From assembly GCF_000412335.2 (NCBI RefSeq), contig NZ_KE161030.1, forward strand, positions 1,366,031 through 1,430,030: a DNA stretch of 64,000 nt, given 5' to 3'. The notes below the pieces were generated by a model, which did not search any database, had not been told where the DNA came from, and saw only the letters and a program-made list of their open reading frames with translations. How positions within the stretch are numbered: the stretch's first letter is position 1; each line of letters starts with the position of its first letter. Positions 44,886 to 52,837 of the stretch are shown piece by piece. This DNA comes from Cedecea davisae DSM 4568. GTDB taxonomy: Bacteria; Pseudomonadota; Gammaproteobacteria; Enterobacterales; Enterobacteriaceae. Made by a program: the position numbers and the translations under genes.

Positions 44886-46108
44886 AGTATTCCCCACTGG
44901 CTTCTTTTTTTGTTCATGCGCTCAAGGTAGCGCTGGTAATGCCGGGGCTTATTCGGGCTGAACGACAGCATTCGGCACCAGTAATCATTTTTCAGCAGCA
45001 TTTTGCAGACCCGACGCCAGGAGGGGACATCTTTGTACCCGAGATCTTTTTCCTGCTGGTCGGGAATATTTTCCGGGAAGCCGTGCTGCTGGAACCATTT
45101 AATGTAAATGGCAATTTTATTGCGGTAGTGCTCTGCGGTTTGCTCCGGCATGGAGTCGAGCAGGAACATGGCATAACCCTGCCAGTTAAAATGCTCCGGC
45201 TTTACCAGCACCTTGTTTAAGGCATAAAAGGCGCCGCTCTGGCTGCCGTAAAGCGCTCCGCTATGCGCACCGCTGACTCGGGAGCATATTTCGCCCCAGG
45301 TCTCCGGCTCCAGAATATGAAATAACCACAGGCTACGGCGCTGCTCCGGCCCGAAGGGTTCGCAAACCCGCATTGAACGTACCGGAACGCCGGCCTGGTG
45401 CATTCTGTCGTAGAGCGCGTTGTAGCAGGCTTTATATCGGGTATTAAAAATCCAGATATCCTCAATTTTCCAGTCGTAGAGAGGTGAAACCGTATAGTAA
45501 AAACCCTCCTGAGCCGCCGTGGTCCATGGCTTGTCGTCGGCGTAGCGAGTTTTGCGTTGAGAGGTGATACCGATGTAGCGCTTGTAGGATTCCTCCGCCC
45601 GCATGCCGGTTGCAACCGCCGCGCCTTTTCCGCCAGACAGCCAGCGGGAAAATGACGGAACAAACTCTTCAAAAGTCATGGCGTAGTAGTAGAAAGGAAA
45701 ATAGCTTTCATCGGTGATTGCCTGCCCGGGAGGAGGGCGCACCCACTTTTTATCACGCTCCCAGGCAACCCATTCCGGCTGGAACTGCGAGACGCCGTTA
45801 ATAGTGGTTAACGGAAGCGCAACCCAATAGAAGCTTGAGATAACATCGCTATAAAGCGTCTGCATGCGCACGACATGATCGATGGTGTACTGAAACTGTA
45901 TTTCCCAGTCGATAAACAACACCGAAAACTGAGTTTTGCGGCGCCGGGCAATCTCCCCGGCAAGATGAAACAGCACGGTTGAATCTTTGCCCCCGGAAAA
46001 AGAAATACAGACGTGAGGAAAAACTTCAAACAGCCATTCAATTCTTAACCGCGTGGCCTGCAATACATTCAGGCCAAGCGGTATTTTTGCATCATTCAAC
46101 TGGCTCAC
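44882..46108 (-). CDS. ibrA: IbrA-like PAPS-reductase-family (PP-loop) protein
   Basis: A 408-residue protein starting at GTG 46108 and overlapping the preceding regulator gene by 17 nt. The PP-loop ATP-pyrophosphatase motif is intact (CISFSGGKDSTVLFHLA), followed by LFIDWEIQFQYTIDHVVRM and RAEESYKRYIGITSQRKTRY; the C-terminal part (WRRVCKMLLKNDYWCRMLSF) matches the DUF3440 region of IbrA. The enzyme probably adenylates a substrate. Relatives include DNA phosphorothioation protein DndC, so a nucleic-acid-modifying role is conceivable (inference). With ibrB it lies inside the fimbrial operon rather than next to an eib gene. Confidence 0.88.
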   Translation of the reverse strand: MSQLNDAKIPLGLNVLQATRLRIEWLFEVFPHVCISFSGGKDSTVLFHLAGEIARRRKTQFSVLFIDWEIQFQYTIDHVVRMQTLYSDVISSFYWVALPLTTINGVSQFQPEWVAWERDKKWVRPPPGQAITDESYFPFYYYAMTFEEFVPSFSRWLSGGKGAAVATGMRAEESYKRYIGITSQRKTRYADDKPWTTAAQEGFYYTVSPLYDWKIEDIWIFNTRYKACYNALYDRMHQAGVPVRSMRVCEPFGPEQRRSLWLFHILEPETWGEICSRVSGAHSGALYGSQSGAFYALNKVLVKPEHFNWQGYAMFLLDSMPEQTAEHYRNKIAIYIKWFQQHGFPENIPDQQEKDLGYKDVPSWRRVCKMLLKNDYWCRMLSFSPNKPRHYQRYLERMNKKRSQWGIL

Positions 46109-46703
46109 CTTGCTCCGTCGTTATTATCTTTATTTCCCGGTAGTGATTGATTAATTTACAATCGAGCTGGTGACCCTGAATGCCGAGATACGAAATCATC
46201 AGCTGCTTATAGCGGCTTATTTTTTTTATATTAATCCCAAGGCGCTTCGACACCTGAATGGGGGGCATATGTTGAAGCAGCTTTATGACCTGCCCCTGAA
46301 GTTGCGTTAGCGGCACTCTTTTATTTTCTTTACCGCTTCGATAGGTGATATGGGCAATTTTTACCGCAATCTCCTGCAGGCTGGCGGAGAGCTTTAGCGA
46401 AAAACGCTGAGGGACCAGGGAAGCCAGCACGGAATTTGCTTCGCTGTGCAATAAAAGCTGCGGAACTTTGGGCTTTATACTGTGGAGCATATGGGTGACG
46501 CTAAGCGTGCGGTGGCGAGAATATCTGTCGCTGGCGACAATGATGATGCCCTGAACGCTGTCTCCAGGCTCTGCGGGACACTCCTGCCACATCGTATTCC
46601 CGGTAATGATGGCGCGCGGCATAAACGAGTGGATTAATAATTTAAGGCCATACAACGCTAAGGGGTTGTCGCTGATAATGATAAATTCGATTTCTTTTGT
46701 CAT
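46092..46703 (-). CDS. LuxR-type regulator in the fimbrial operon
   Basis: A 203-residue protein with a receiver-like N-terminal region lacking a clear phosphorylation triad (FIIISDNPLALYGLKLLI; GIIIVASDRYSRHRTL) and a C-terminal LuxR-type helix-turn-helix (VPLTQLQGQVIKLLQHMPPI then VSKRLGINIKKISRYKQLMI). Regulators of this shape commonly control fimbriae. It is co-transcribed between the minor pilin genes and ibrA and overlaps ibrA, so autoregulation of the operon is likely. Confidence 0.75.
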   Translation of the reverse strand: MTKEIEFIIISDNPLALYGLKLLIHSFMPRAIITGNTMWQECPAEPGDSVQGIIIVASDRYSRHRTLSVTHMLHSIKPKVPQLLLHSEANSVLASLVPQRFSLKLSASLQEIAVKIAHITYRSGKENKRVPLTQLQGQVIKLLQHMPPIQVSKRLGINIKKISRYKQLMISYLGIQGHQLDCKLINHYREIKIITTEQGEPVE

Positions 46704-46723
46704 AATTTTTCCCGCCAGCGCGA

Positions 46724-47254
46724 TCAGTGGTAAGTCAGCTCAAATGTTGAAGATGCGGTAAATTCGCCGTGCCTGATGCTGTTGTTTTTGAGCGCTTCTG
46801 CCTCACCCTGCACGTAGGCCTGCAATGCTATTTCGCTCACTCCCTTTTGCAGTTCGTGGGTAGAGCCTGCGCCATTGATCTCGACTTTATCGCCGTTAGC
46901 TTGCTCTATGCCGATGAGGATCCCGGACGATGCAGGGCTGTTCGGTATCAGGAGCCCCTGAGCATCTGCGTTGCCGCTAAATTTCACCGTTACCAATCGC
47001 GCAATATCGGGGTCGCAGTCCTGTAAAACCAGCTTAAAAGGGACTCCGGGCGTTCTCTGATTCAGGTAGAGATACTTATCAACAATTGTGCCGAAGCTCA
47101 GCTCCACCGTTTCATCCCCTGGGGCTATTACGCAGGCTTCTGCCACCAGCGAACCGTGCAGCCAGAGGTTTTGCCCTGGCAGCCCGGCAGCCTGAGCCTG
47201 TATCGCGACCGGGGTTAGCAGTAGTGCCTGGATACTTTTTATGAGTCCTTTCAT
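46724..47254 (-). CDS. Minor fimbrial subunit
   Basis: ATG 47254 (MKGLIKSIQALLL) is chosen over an upstream start because the signal peptide begins there; 176 residues. Signal peptide to about AQAAG, then a pilin domain with a Cys pair (EACVIAPGDETVELSFG; VLQDCDPDIARLV) and the C-terminal beta-strand TASSTFELTYH, the donor-strand/chaperone-binding end. It is the third of three minor subunits and probably an adaptor close to the tip. Confidence 0.85.
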   Translation of the reverse strand: MKGLIKSIQALLLTPVAIQAQAAGLPGQNLWLHGSLVAEACVIAPGDETVELSFGTIVDKYLYLNQRTPGVPFKLVLQDCDPDIARLVTVKFSGNADAQGLLIPNSPASSGILIGIEQANGDKVEINGAGSTHELQKGVSEIALQAYVQGEAEALKNNSIRHGEFTASSTFELTYH

Positions 47255-47264
47255 TTTGCCTCCT

Positions 47265-47768
47265 TTATTGATATTGGGCGCTGAGCGTGGCCCAGGCCTC
47301 AAATGTGCCTTGCGTTAGCTTGCCGTTGGGGTCTTTTACCGGAACCGCTTCCAGGGTTGGAGCCGCGTCTTTATTTATCTCTATTGTCTCCCCGGGTTTG
47401 AACACCGTATTGCCCCGGTAGATTTTTATGCCAAGACTTTGCCGATCGGAGCGCAGCGCATCGCCGTCAAAAGTCGCCGCTTCCCCAATCAGAGAAAGCG
47501 TTAGCGCAAGCTCACCTTTGCTTGTTTCCTCGCAATCTATCTGGTAGTTCATTGCCGTACGGTACTGGCTGCCGTCAATTTTGCGGATGCTTACGCTGTC
47601 GCCAAAGTTGACTTCCACCCTTGCCCCCTCGCTGATGGTGCACTGCGGTAGCGAATACAAATCCCCTTCGAAGGCTATATCTCCCTCGATTGCGGCGGCG
47701 GTGAGCGGCGGTATCAGCAGCCCGATCGAGAAAACGATCGGGAGAAGAGAGATTATTTTCATCATCAT
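47265..47768 (-). CDS. Minor fimbrial subunit
   Basis: A 167-residue product; three consecutive ATGs (47768, 47765, 47762) follow AGGGAAC, and the exact start is uncertain. Signal peptide (IISLLPIVFSIGLLIPPLTA), then a pilin domain with GDLYSLPQCTISEGARVEVNFG and NYQIDCEETSKGELALTL (Cys pair) and an end ATLSAQYQ. It lies in the row of three minor pilins after the chaperone. Confidence 0.85.
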   Translation of the reverse strand: MMMKIISLLPIVFSIGLLIPPLTAAAIEGDIAFEGDLYSLPQCTISEGARVEVNFGDSVSIRKIDGSQYRTAMNYQIDCEETSKGELALTLSLIGEAATFDGDALRSDRQSLGIKIYRGNTVFKPGETIEINKDAAPTLEAVPVKDPNGKLTQGTFEAWATLSAQYQ

Positions 47769-47773
47769 GTTCC

Positions 47774-48262
47774 CTATTGATACTCCACAACCATCCGGGC
47801 AGTGGCGGTAAAATGCCCGGTGTCCAGGCGCGCTTTGTCCCGCTTAACCAGCACGGCATTAAGCCGGGGAGTATCCGGTAAGGTGAAGTTAACCGAGGTA
47901 TTCACGGGCAGAGGCTGGCCGTCTTTCTGTATTGCAATCGCCAGCCCGGTTCTGCTGGTTTCAAGCGTCCCGGCGCTAAAGCCGGAGGTACCCGAGACGG
48001 TAAGCGTGAGCGCCATATTTTTATCTTTACAGTCCAGGTCATAAATAATCGGCTGGTTATAAATGCCCTGATTAATTTTCTCGATAAACACGTCTGCAAA
48101 ATTAACTTCTATAGGCTTATTGTTGTTCAGCACGCAGAGCGGCTCTTCAAGCGCCACTTTTACCGTAAGATTCATAAAGGGCGCGGCTGCCTGTACGGGC
48201 GACATTGCCCAGCTCGCGAGCATGGCTGCTGCCAATAAAAATAATTTCCTTTGCGCCATCAT
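47774..48262 (-). CDS. Minor fimbrial subunit
   Basis: A 162-residue pilin-family protein; ATG 48262 or the next codon is the start. Signal peptide ending near SPVQAAA, then VALEEPLCVLNNNKPIEVNFADVF, YDLDCKDKNMALTLTVSGTS (Cys pair) and the C-terminal strand TATARMVVEYQ. It is first of the three minor subunits, 34 nt after the chaperone stop. Confidence 0.85.
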   Translation of the reverse strand: MMAQRKLFLLAAAMLASWAMSPVQAAAPFMNLTVKVALEEPLCVLNNNKPIEVNFADVFIEKINQGIYNQPIIYDLDCKDKNMALTLTVSGTSGFSAGTLETSRTGLAIAIQKDGQPLPVNTSVNFTLPDTPRLNAVLVKRDKARLDTGHFTATARMVVEYQ

Positions 48263-48296
48263 CTTTCCTTAATTAATGCCGGGCGGGGAAGGGCAA

Positions 48297-49037
48297 TTAC
48301 TTGTCCACGACTTTGCAATGGTCGGTACTACAGCTGAAATTTAGATCCGGACGCCCGCCGTAATCATTTATATAGGTCAGCACCGGACTGGCTCCCAGAC
48401 CGTCTGCGGTAACCGACAGCATGGCGCTGCTTTTCGGGGCAACCATCAGCGGCCTGAAGCTGGTATTGTTTTGTGCATCTTTATGGCTGGCGGCATTGAT
48501 CAGCGTGATGTAATAACCCGTTGGGTTATTTACGCTGTATTTGTTGCCCTGACGCGTAAGCGTTAGCTGGTTTTGCACCGGCTCTGCGTTAGGCGCAATT
48601 TCCAGCGATGCCGGGCGGTAAAACAGCTTAATGCGCGTTTGCAGGGCCAATTGCAAAGTATTGGGCTTGCTGCTCTTCGGTGGGATTTCCCGCAGATTGA
48701 AGTAGAAGAGCGATTCGCGGTCCTTTGGCAGCTTCGCCACGTCAGGCAGTGCCTGTATTCTGAGCTGGCTGGATTTGCCTGCTTCAATACGCTGAATCGG
48801 CGGCAGTACCATCAGCGGTTCTTTGACCTTTTTACCATCGGCGTCTTCAATCCAGCCCTGTGCGAGATAGGGCAGTTTGTCGTTTCTGTTGTTCACGCTC
48901 AGGCTGATGCTTTTTTGGCTGCCGTCGAACACAACGCGGGTTCTGTCCAGCGCAATTGCGGCGCTGGCATCGGCGGCCAGCATGCTTCCCAGCACTATTG
49001 CTGCGAGCAGCAAGGGTTTGCTTGTTAAATTCGACAT
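48297..49037 (-). CDS. Periplasmic fimbrial chaperone
   Basis: A 246-residue PapD-type chaperone with an AAGGAACA ribosome-binding site and a signal peptide (LLLAAIVLGSMLAADASA). Domain 1 has IALDRTRVVFDGSQKSISLS and YLAQGWIEDADGKK, followed by FIMVLPPIQRIEAGKSSQLRI-like spacing (PPIQRIEAGKSSQLRIQALP, a family signature) and DRESLFYFNLREIPPKS. Domain 2 ends in CSTDHCKVVDK. It caps pilin subunits and delivers them to the usher. Confidence 0.95.
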   Translation of the reverse strand: MSNLTSKPLLLAAIVLGSMLAADASAAIALDRTRVVFDGSQKSISLSVNNRNDKLPYLAQGWIEDADGKKVKEPLMVLPPIQRIEAGKSSQLRIQALPDVAKLPKDRESLFYFNLREIPPKSSKPNTLQLALQTRIKLFYRPASLEIAPNAEPVQNQLTLTRQGNKYSVNNPTGYYITLINAASHKDAQNNTSFRPLMVAPKSSAMLSVTADGLGASPVLTYINDYGGRPDLNFSCSTDHCKVVDK

Positions 49038-49050
49038 TCTTGTTCCTTAT

Positions 49051-51582
49051 TCATGATTTTGCACACGGGAGCAGCAGACTTTGGCTCAGTAGCTCCTCGG
49101 GTAAAGCCTGTGGGAGATGGATTTCACATTCTTCGCCACCGTTCCAGCGCACGGTCATCTTCTCGCCGGGATTAACGCCGCTGAGGTAGACGTCGCCTTC
49201 GTTAGTGACGATCCCGGTTTCTTGTTTATATGCATTGCTTACCGTGGCACCGAACGGAGGCGTGGAGCCATCCGCCAGCCTGATGACCGCCATGGCGCGG
49301 TTACCGCCAAGCACTTCGAATTTCCGGTAGCCAATGGCACCCTCCGTCAGAGTGCCCTGTACTACGGAGGTTTTGGCTTCGGCGTTATCGCCCAGGTTAT
49401 CGAGGTCGATCCTGACTTTGCTGGGGTAAAAGCTGGCGATCTCCGCGACGACGGCTTTGCCGAACATATTGGTGCGGGTGCTGCGCCCTCCGGCCTGCAC
49501 CGGGACACCCGCTACGCCGTTGGTATCCACCAGCATGCGCGTTCCGCCGTTTATGCCGCCACGGTGCAGCGCACCTCCCTGAGATGTCAGCGTGATACCG
49601 CCCTGAGCCGATAGCGCCAGAGAGCTGTAGCGCCCCTGCTGATAGCTGGCATTGGCGGTGAGTCTTGCGCGATCGCCCTCGTGGGTAAGGAAACCACTGC
49701 CGTTAACCCCGCTGCGGGCGGTCCCGGCGGAAAGCTGATAGGTATCCCGCTCGTTCAGGCGGTCGTAATAGCCAAGGTAATGCGTGGTATCGTTGCTGTT
49801 AGCCGTTGAGCTATAGCTGATGCGGCCCTGTCTTCCCCAGGGCACGGAGAGCGAGATATAAGCGCCGTCATCGCTGGTATTGTTGTTTTTATTGCGGTAG
49901 AGCGACATTGAAGCGCTGATGTTTCGCCACCTGCCAATATCAAAAAAACTCGACAGCAGCAGGCTGTAACGGTCGCTGTTTGTCAGGTTCCAGTACGTCT
50001 GGTGGTTGTAGCTGAGGTAGCCGCTCAGGCCGAGGTCACGAAAGCTTTTATTCAGCGAGATGGTGTAGAGTTCTTTGCTGCCGCGGGTATAGTCTCCGTT
50101 TCGCTTCGCCGTCAGGTAGTCGCTCATGCTCATGAACTCACGTTCGGAAAAGCGGTAGCCGGCAAATGTTACCTGGCTATCAAGCTCATCAAAGCGCTTT
50201 GAATAGCTCAAACGGTATGATCGACCTGAAAGCGTTTCTGCCTGCCAGGGTAGCGTTGCGCGTGACTGAGTGGCGTCAAACGAGAGTGCGCCAAACATCA
50301 TCAAGTCCCGGCCAACACCGCTCGAAATGGCAGCATAATCATTACTGCCGAGCAGGCCACCATAGAGCGACCAGCCGTTACTCACGCCCCAGGAAAACTC
50401 TCCGCTGGCAAAAACAGAGTCGCTAACGCCGCTATCGATATCGCTCGGGCGGCCCACGGCCAGCTTGTAGCGCACGCTGCCGGGGCGCGTCAAATAGGGA
50501 ATATTGGCGGTGTTAAGGGTAAACGTCTGTACCGAACCGTCCTGCTCTTCGACCCGCACATCCAGCTGCCCGGTGGTGGCGTCGCTGATGTCCTGAATGC
50601 GAAACGGGCCTGAAGCAACCTGGGTTTCATAAAGCACACGGCCCTGCTGGCTTACCACTACCGTTGCGTTTGTTTTTGCCACTCCCGTAACCTCTGGCGC
50701 GTAGCCGCGCAGATTGGGCGGCAACATGCTGTCATCGGATACGAGGCTCGCTCCCGTATAACGGAAGCTGTCAAACATGCCCGAGTCGAGATAATTCTCA
50801 CCCAGCGTCAGGCGTGAGCGTAGAGAAGTAATGGCCCGGTAGGCGTAGTAGCGGCTCCACTGAAACGGGTTCTGGCTGGCATTTTGGCCCTGTGGCGTAG
50901 GGGCAATCGTGGCCTGCCAGTCGGCGCGGATGCGCCATGCGCCGTAATTAATGCCCGTAGTCCCGTTGCCGCTGAGGGTGTAAGCATCTGCTCCACCCTG
51001 GCGGTTGCTTTGCGCCCGGCCGTTGAGGTTGTAGTCGAGCAAAATACCCGGCAGGCCGTTATCCCAGCGGGAAGGTGGGTCCCAGTTTTCCGCGCTGTAC
51101 TCAAGGTAAGTCTGCGGCATGCTGATGTAGACCGAGTTTTGTGCTAAATCGGCACGAATTTCCGTTCCCGGTAGCGAGTCTACCCGCAGACATTTTTTGC
51201 CGACCTGCCAACTGAGCTGCCGCAGGTACTCGGGCTTTAATCCGAATAGATCTATTAATCCAGGAGACAGGCACACTTCACTTTCTTTGGGGTTAGCCTG
51301 TGGCTGATAGAAAACAACTCGCTGTTGAGATAAACTACTTTTATTAAGGAATACCGCCATCTCATATTCGCCGGGCATAATATAACCGCTGTGCGAGAAA
51401 TTACTTAAATCAACGTTTTGTCGGTCTTCTGAGTCAAGCACATCAAGATTAAACTCAATCTCTTCACTCTTCCCAATAGCGTGACCTGCAAAGGAGCCTA
51501 TGGCAATAAAAATACCCAGACTTAAAAAATGAGGATGAAAACTAACTTTTTCGCCTTTATTGTTTTCCATGGCAATAACCAT
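49051..51582 (-). CDS. Outer-membrane fimbrial usher
   Basis: An 843-residue usher; ATG 51582 and ATG 51570 are both possible and neither has an obvious ribosome-binding site. N-terminal domain (EIEFNLDVLDSEDRQNVDLS), barrel and plug region (RGYAPEVTGVAKTNATVVVS; PSDIDSGVSDSVFASGEFSW) and C-terminal domains (GVAGVPVQAGGRSTRTNMFG; PPFGATVSNAYKQETGIVTN; CEIHLPQ) are all present at full length. It secretes and assembles the pilus. It follows the major pilin after about 190 nt that contain a hairpin. Confidence 0.96.
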   Translation of the reverse strand: MVIAMENNKGEKVSFHPHFLSLGIFIAIGSFAGHAIGKSEEIEFNLDVLDSEDRQNVDLSNFSHSGYIMPGEYEMAVFLNKSSLSQQRVVFYQPQANPKESEVCLSPGLIDLFGLKPEYLRQLSWQVGKKCLRVDSLPGTEIRADLAQNSVYISMPQTYLEYSAENWDPPSRWDNGLPGILLDYNLNGRAQSNRQGGADAYTLSGNGTTGINYGAWRIRADWQATIAPTPQGQNASQNPFQWSRYYAYRAITSLRSRLTLGENYLDSGMFDSFRYTGASLVSDDSMLPPNLRGYAPEVTGVAKTNATVVVSQQGRVLYETQVASGPFRIQDISDATTGQLDVRVEEQDGSVQTFTLNTANIPYLTRPGSVRYKLAVGRPSDIDSGVSDSVFASGEFSWGVSNGWSLYGGLLGSNDYAAISSGVGRDLMMFGALSFDATQSRATLPWQAETLSGRSYRLSYSKRFDELDSQVTFAGYRFSEREFMSMSDYLTAKRNGDYTRGSKELYTISLNKSFRDLGLSGYLSYNHQTYWNLTNSDRYSLLLSSFFDIGRWRNISASMSLYRNKNNNTSDDGAYISLSVPWGRQGRISYSSTANSNDTTHYLGYYDRLNERDTYQLSAGTARSGVNGSGFLTHEGDRARLTANASYQQGRYSSLALSAQGGITLTSQGGALHRGGINGGTRMLVDTNGVAGVPVQAGGRSTRTNMFGKAVVAEIASFYPSKVRIDLDNLGDNAEAKTSVVQGTLTEGAIGYRKFEVLGGNRAMAVIRLADGSTPPFGATVSNAYKQETGIVTNEGDVYLSGVNPGEKMTVRWNGGEECEIHLPQALPEELLSQSLLLPCAKS

Positions 51583-51644
51583 TATGTAGACTTCTGCATT
51601 CCTTTGGGAAACGGGTGGAAATAAAGTCTAACTCCGTTATTTAA

Positions 51645-51666
51645 TGCCATTTTTTAAATAATGGCA
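51645..51666 (-). other. Hairpin between major pilin and usher genes
   Basis: TGCCATT (51645-51651) and AATGGCA (51660-51666) form a 7-bp stem. Stem-loops in this position of fimbrial operons often trim expression so that far more pilin than usher is made. There is no strong U-tract, so attenuation or mRNA protection is inferred. Confidence 0.35.
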
Positions 51667-51771
51667 CGTAAAAATAAGCCATACCCAGGCGGATAAATAT
51701 CAGCCCGTGATAACCGCATTTTTTATTAGCAAATTCAGTCGCTAACCTGCAGGTCTAAATAAAATAATGAA

Positions 51772-52299
51772 TTAGTTATAGTCTAATGTGAAGTTGGCAA
51801 TGGCGGTAAATTCACCGGGCACTACCGGTTTTTCTTCGCTGCCAAAGCCTTTCAGGTTTGCCGAAAAGTCCAACTCGTTATTTCCGGTGGCGAGGTTATA
51901 AGCCGGGGAGGCTTCACCCATTTTAATCTGCCGGCCTTTGTAATCATTGATGGCAATAGCAGCGCCACTGGCCGAACCAATGAGGCGCAGCAGGGTGGTA
52001 TCTTCATCGGCCTGAAGACCTTTAAATGTAGTGGTCACGGAGCCAAGCGTTTCGCCAGAACAACCTTCGAGCAGGATTTTAAATGGCTTAGGTGTGGAAG
52101 AACTGCCGTTGCTAAGGTGCAAATTTGAGGTCGCCCCCAGCTCAACGGTTTGATCGGCGGTGTTCGGGTCCATAGAGCAGGGGGCATCAACAATAGAACC
52201 ACTAAAGTTAACTTTTCCCGACCCGCCAATACCTACGGCACTGGCGGCACTGGCGCAGACCATTGCGCCAAAAGCTACGGTGAAAATAAATTTCTTCAT
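51772..52299 (-). CDS. Major fimbrial subunit
   Basis: ATG 52299 (MKKFIFTVAFGAM) has AAGGAA upstream; 175 residues. Signal peptide to about ASAASA, then a pilin domain with the Cys pair (GSIVDAPCSMDPNTADQTVELG; ILLEGCSGETLGS) and the typical end PGEFTAIANFTLDYN. As first gene with its own strong ribosome-binding site, it is the shaft subunit. The 510-nt region upstream should contain the operon promoter. Confidence 0.93.
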   Translation of the reverse strand: MKKFIFTVAFGAMVCASAASAVGIGGSGKVNFSGSIVDAPCSMDPNTADQTVELGATSNLHLSNGSSSTPKPFKILLEGCSGETLGSVTTTFKGLQADEDTTLLRLIGSASGAAIAINDYKGRQIKMGEASPAYNLATGNNELDFSANLKGFGSEEKPVVPGEFTAIANFTLDYN

Positions 52300-52415
52300 T
52301 TTCAGTTTCCTTATAATTAAATCCATTTAACCAACATGATATATAGCTAAGTTGAGGGCGCCGTTGCGGAATATGAAACTGTTCTACCGTGGAGCGCCGT
52401 TAACTATATTGATCG

Positions 52416-52434
52416 GGCAATAAGTGTTATTGCC
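52416..52434. promoter_or_regulatory. Candidate operator of the fimbrial operon
   Basis: GGCAATAA, three bases (GTG), TTATTGCC: a perfect dyad about 120 nt upstream of the pilin start codon. The size suits a dimeric regulator, for example the LuxR-like protein of the operon or the neighbouring MocR protein; which one is unknown. Confidence 0.4.
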
Positions 52435-52553
52435 TCGCAGGAAGCAAGTTTGAAAACTGTTTTAGCCTGAATCCTGACGACGGGTAGTTTTCCATCAATG
52501 TTGACAATCGTCAAATCAGGGTGTAAATTGCATTTGTTGTTTTAAGTTATTGA

Positions 52554-52588
52554 ATTTAAATTAAAAAACATATTTTTTTAATTTAAAT
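52554..52588. repeat. Perfect 15-bp AT-only inverted repeat
   Basis: ATTTAAATTAAAAAA (52554-52568), CATAT, TTTTTTAATTTAAAT (52574-52588). Every base pairs. The arms contain no G or C, so as RNA the hairpin is weak; as DNA it could be a bent or H-NS-binding site, or a low-GC bidirectional terminator. Confidence 0.6.
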
Positions 52589-52837
52589 ATGTGATTGATG
52601 ATGGTCACGAACGGAGTGTAATATTGCGAGGTAAGGATATTCATCCGCTTTTATCAGCATAAAACTCTGGTTGTCTGGAATGTTCTTAGTGGATTCATGG
52701 CCTGGTTAGATTTTAATCTTACCTGATAAAATAATGTGTCCTACCCATCCCGTCTTACATTCGCAAATGTCACCTTTCGCCCAGCAGGGACAAGCATAAC
52801 GAGAGTCCTTACGGGCGAAGCTGGTATATCTTCAGGT

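Larger units (their letters stand above)
52300..52837. promoter_or_regulatory. Control region upstream of the fimbrial operon
   Basis: About 540 bases without a convincing gene, between the start of the major pilin and the 3' end of the MocR gene. It holds a perfect 8-bp inverted repeat GGCAATAA/TTATTGCC (52416-52434), a TTGAC/GTCAA repeat (52501-52514), and a perfect 15-bp AT-only inverted repeat (52554-52588). I did not find the widely spaced inverted repeats of a fim- or mrp-type invertible switch. Confidence 0.55.

Noticed and set aside
52300-52837. fim- or mrp-like invertible promoter element
   Set aside because: No pair of matching inverted repeats a few hundred bases apart and no recombinase gene nearby; the dyads present are compact.
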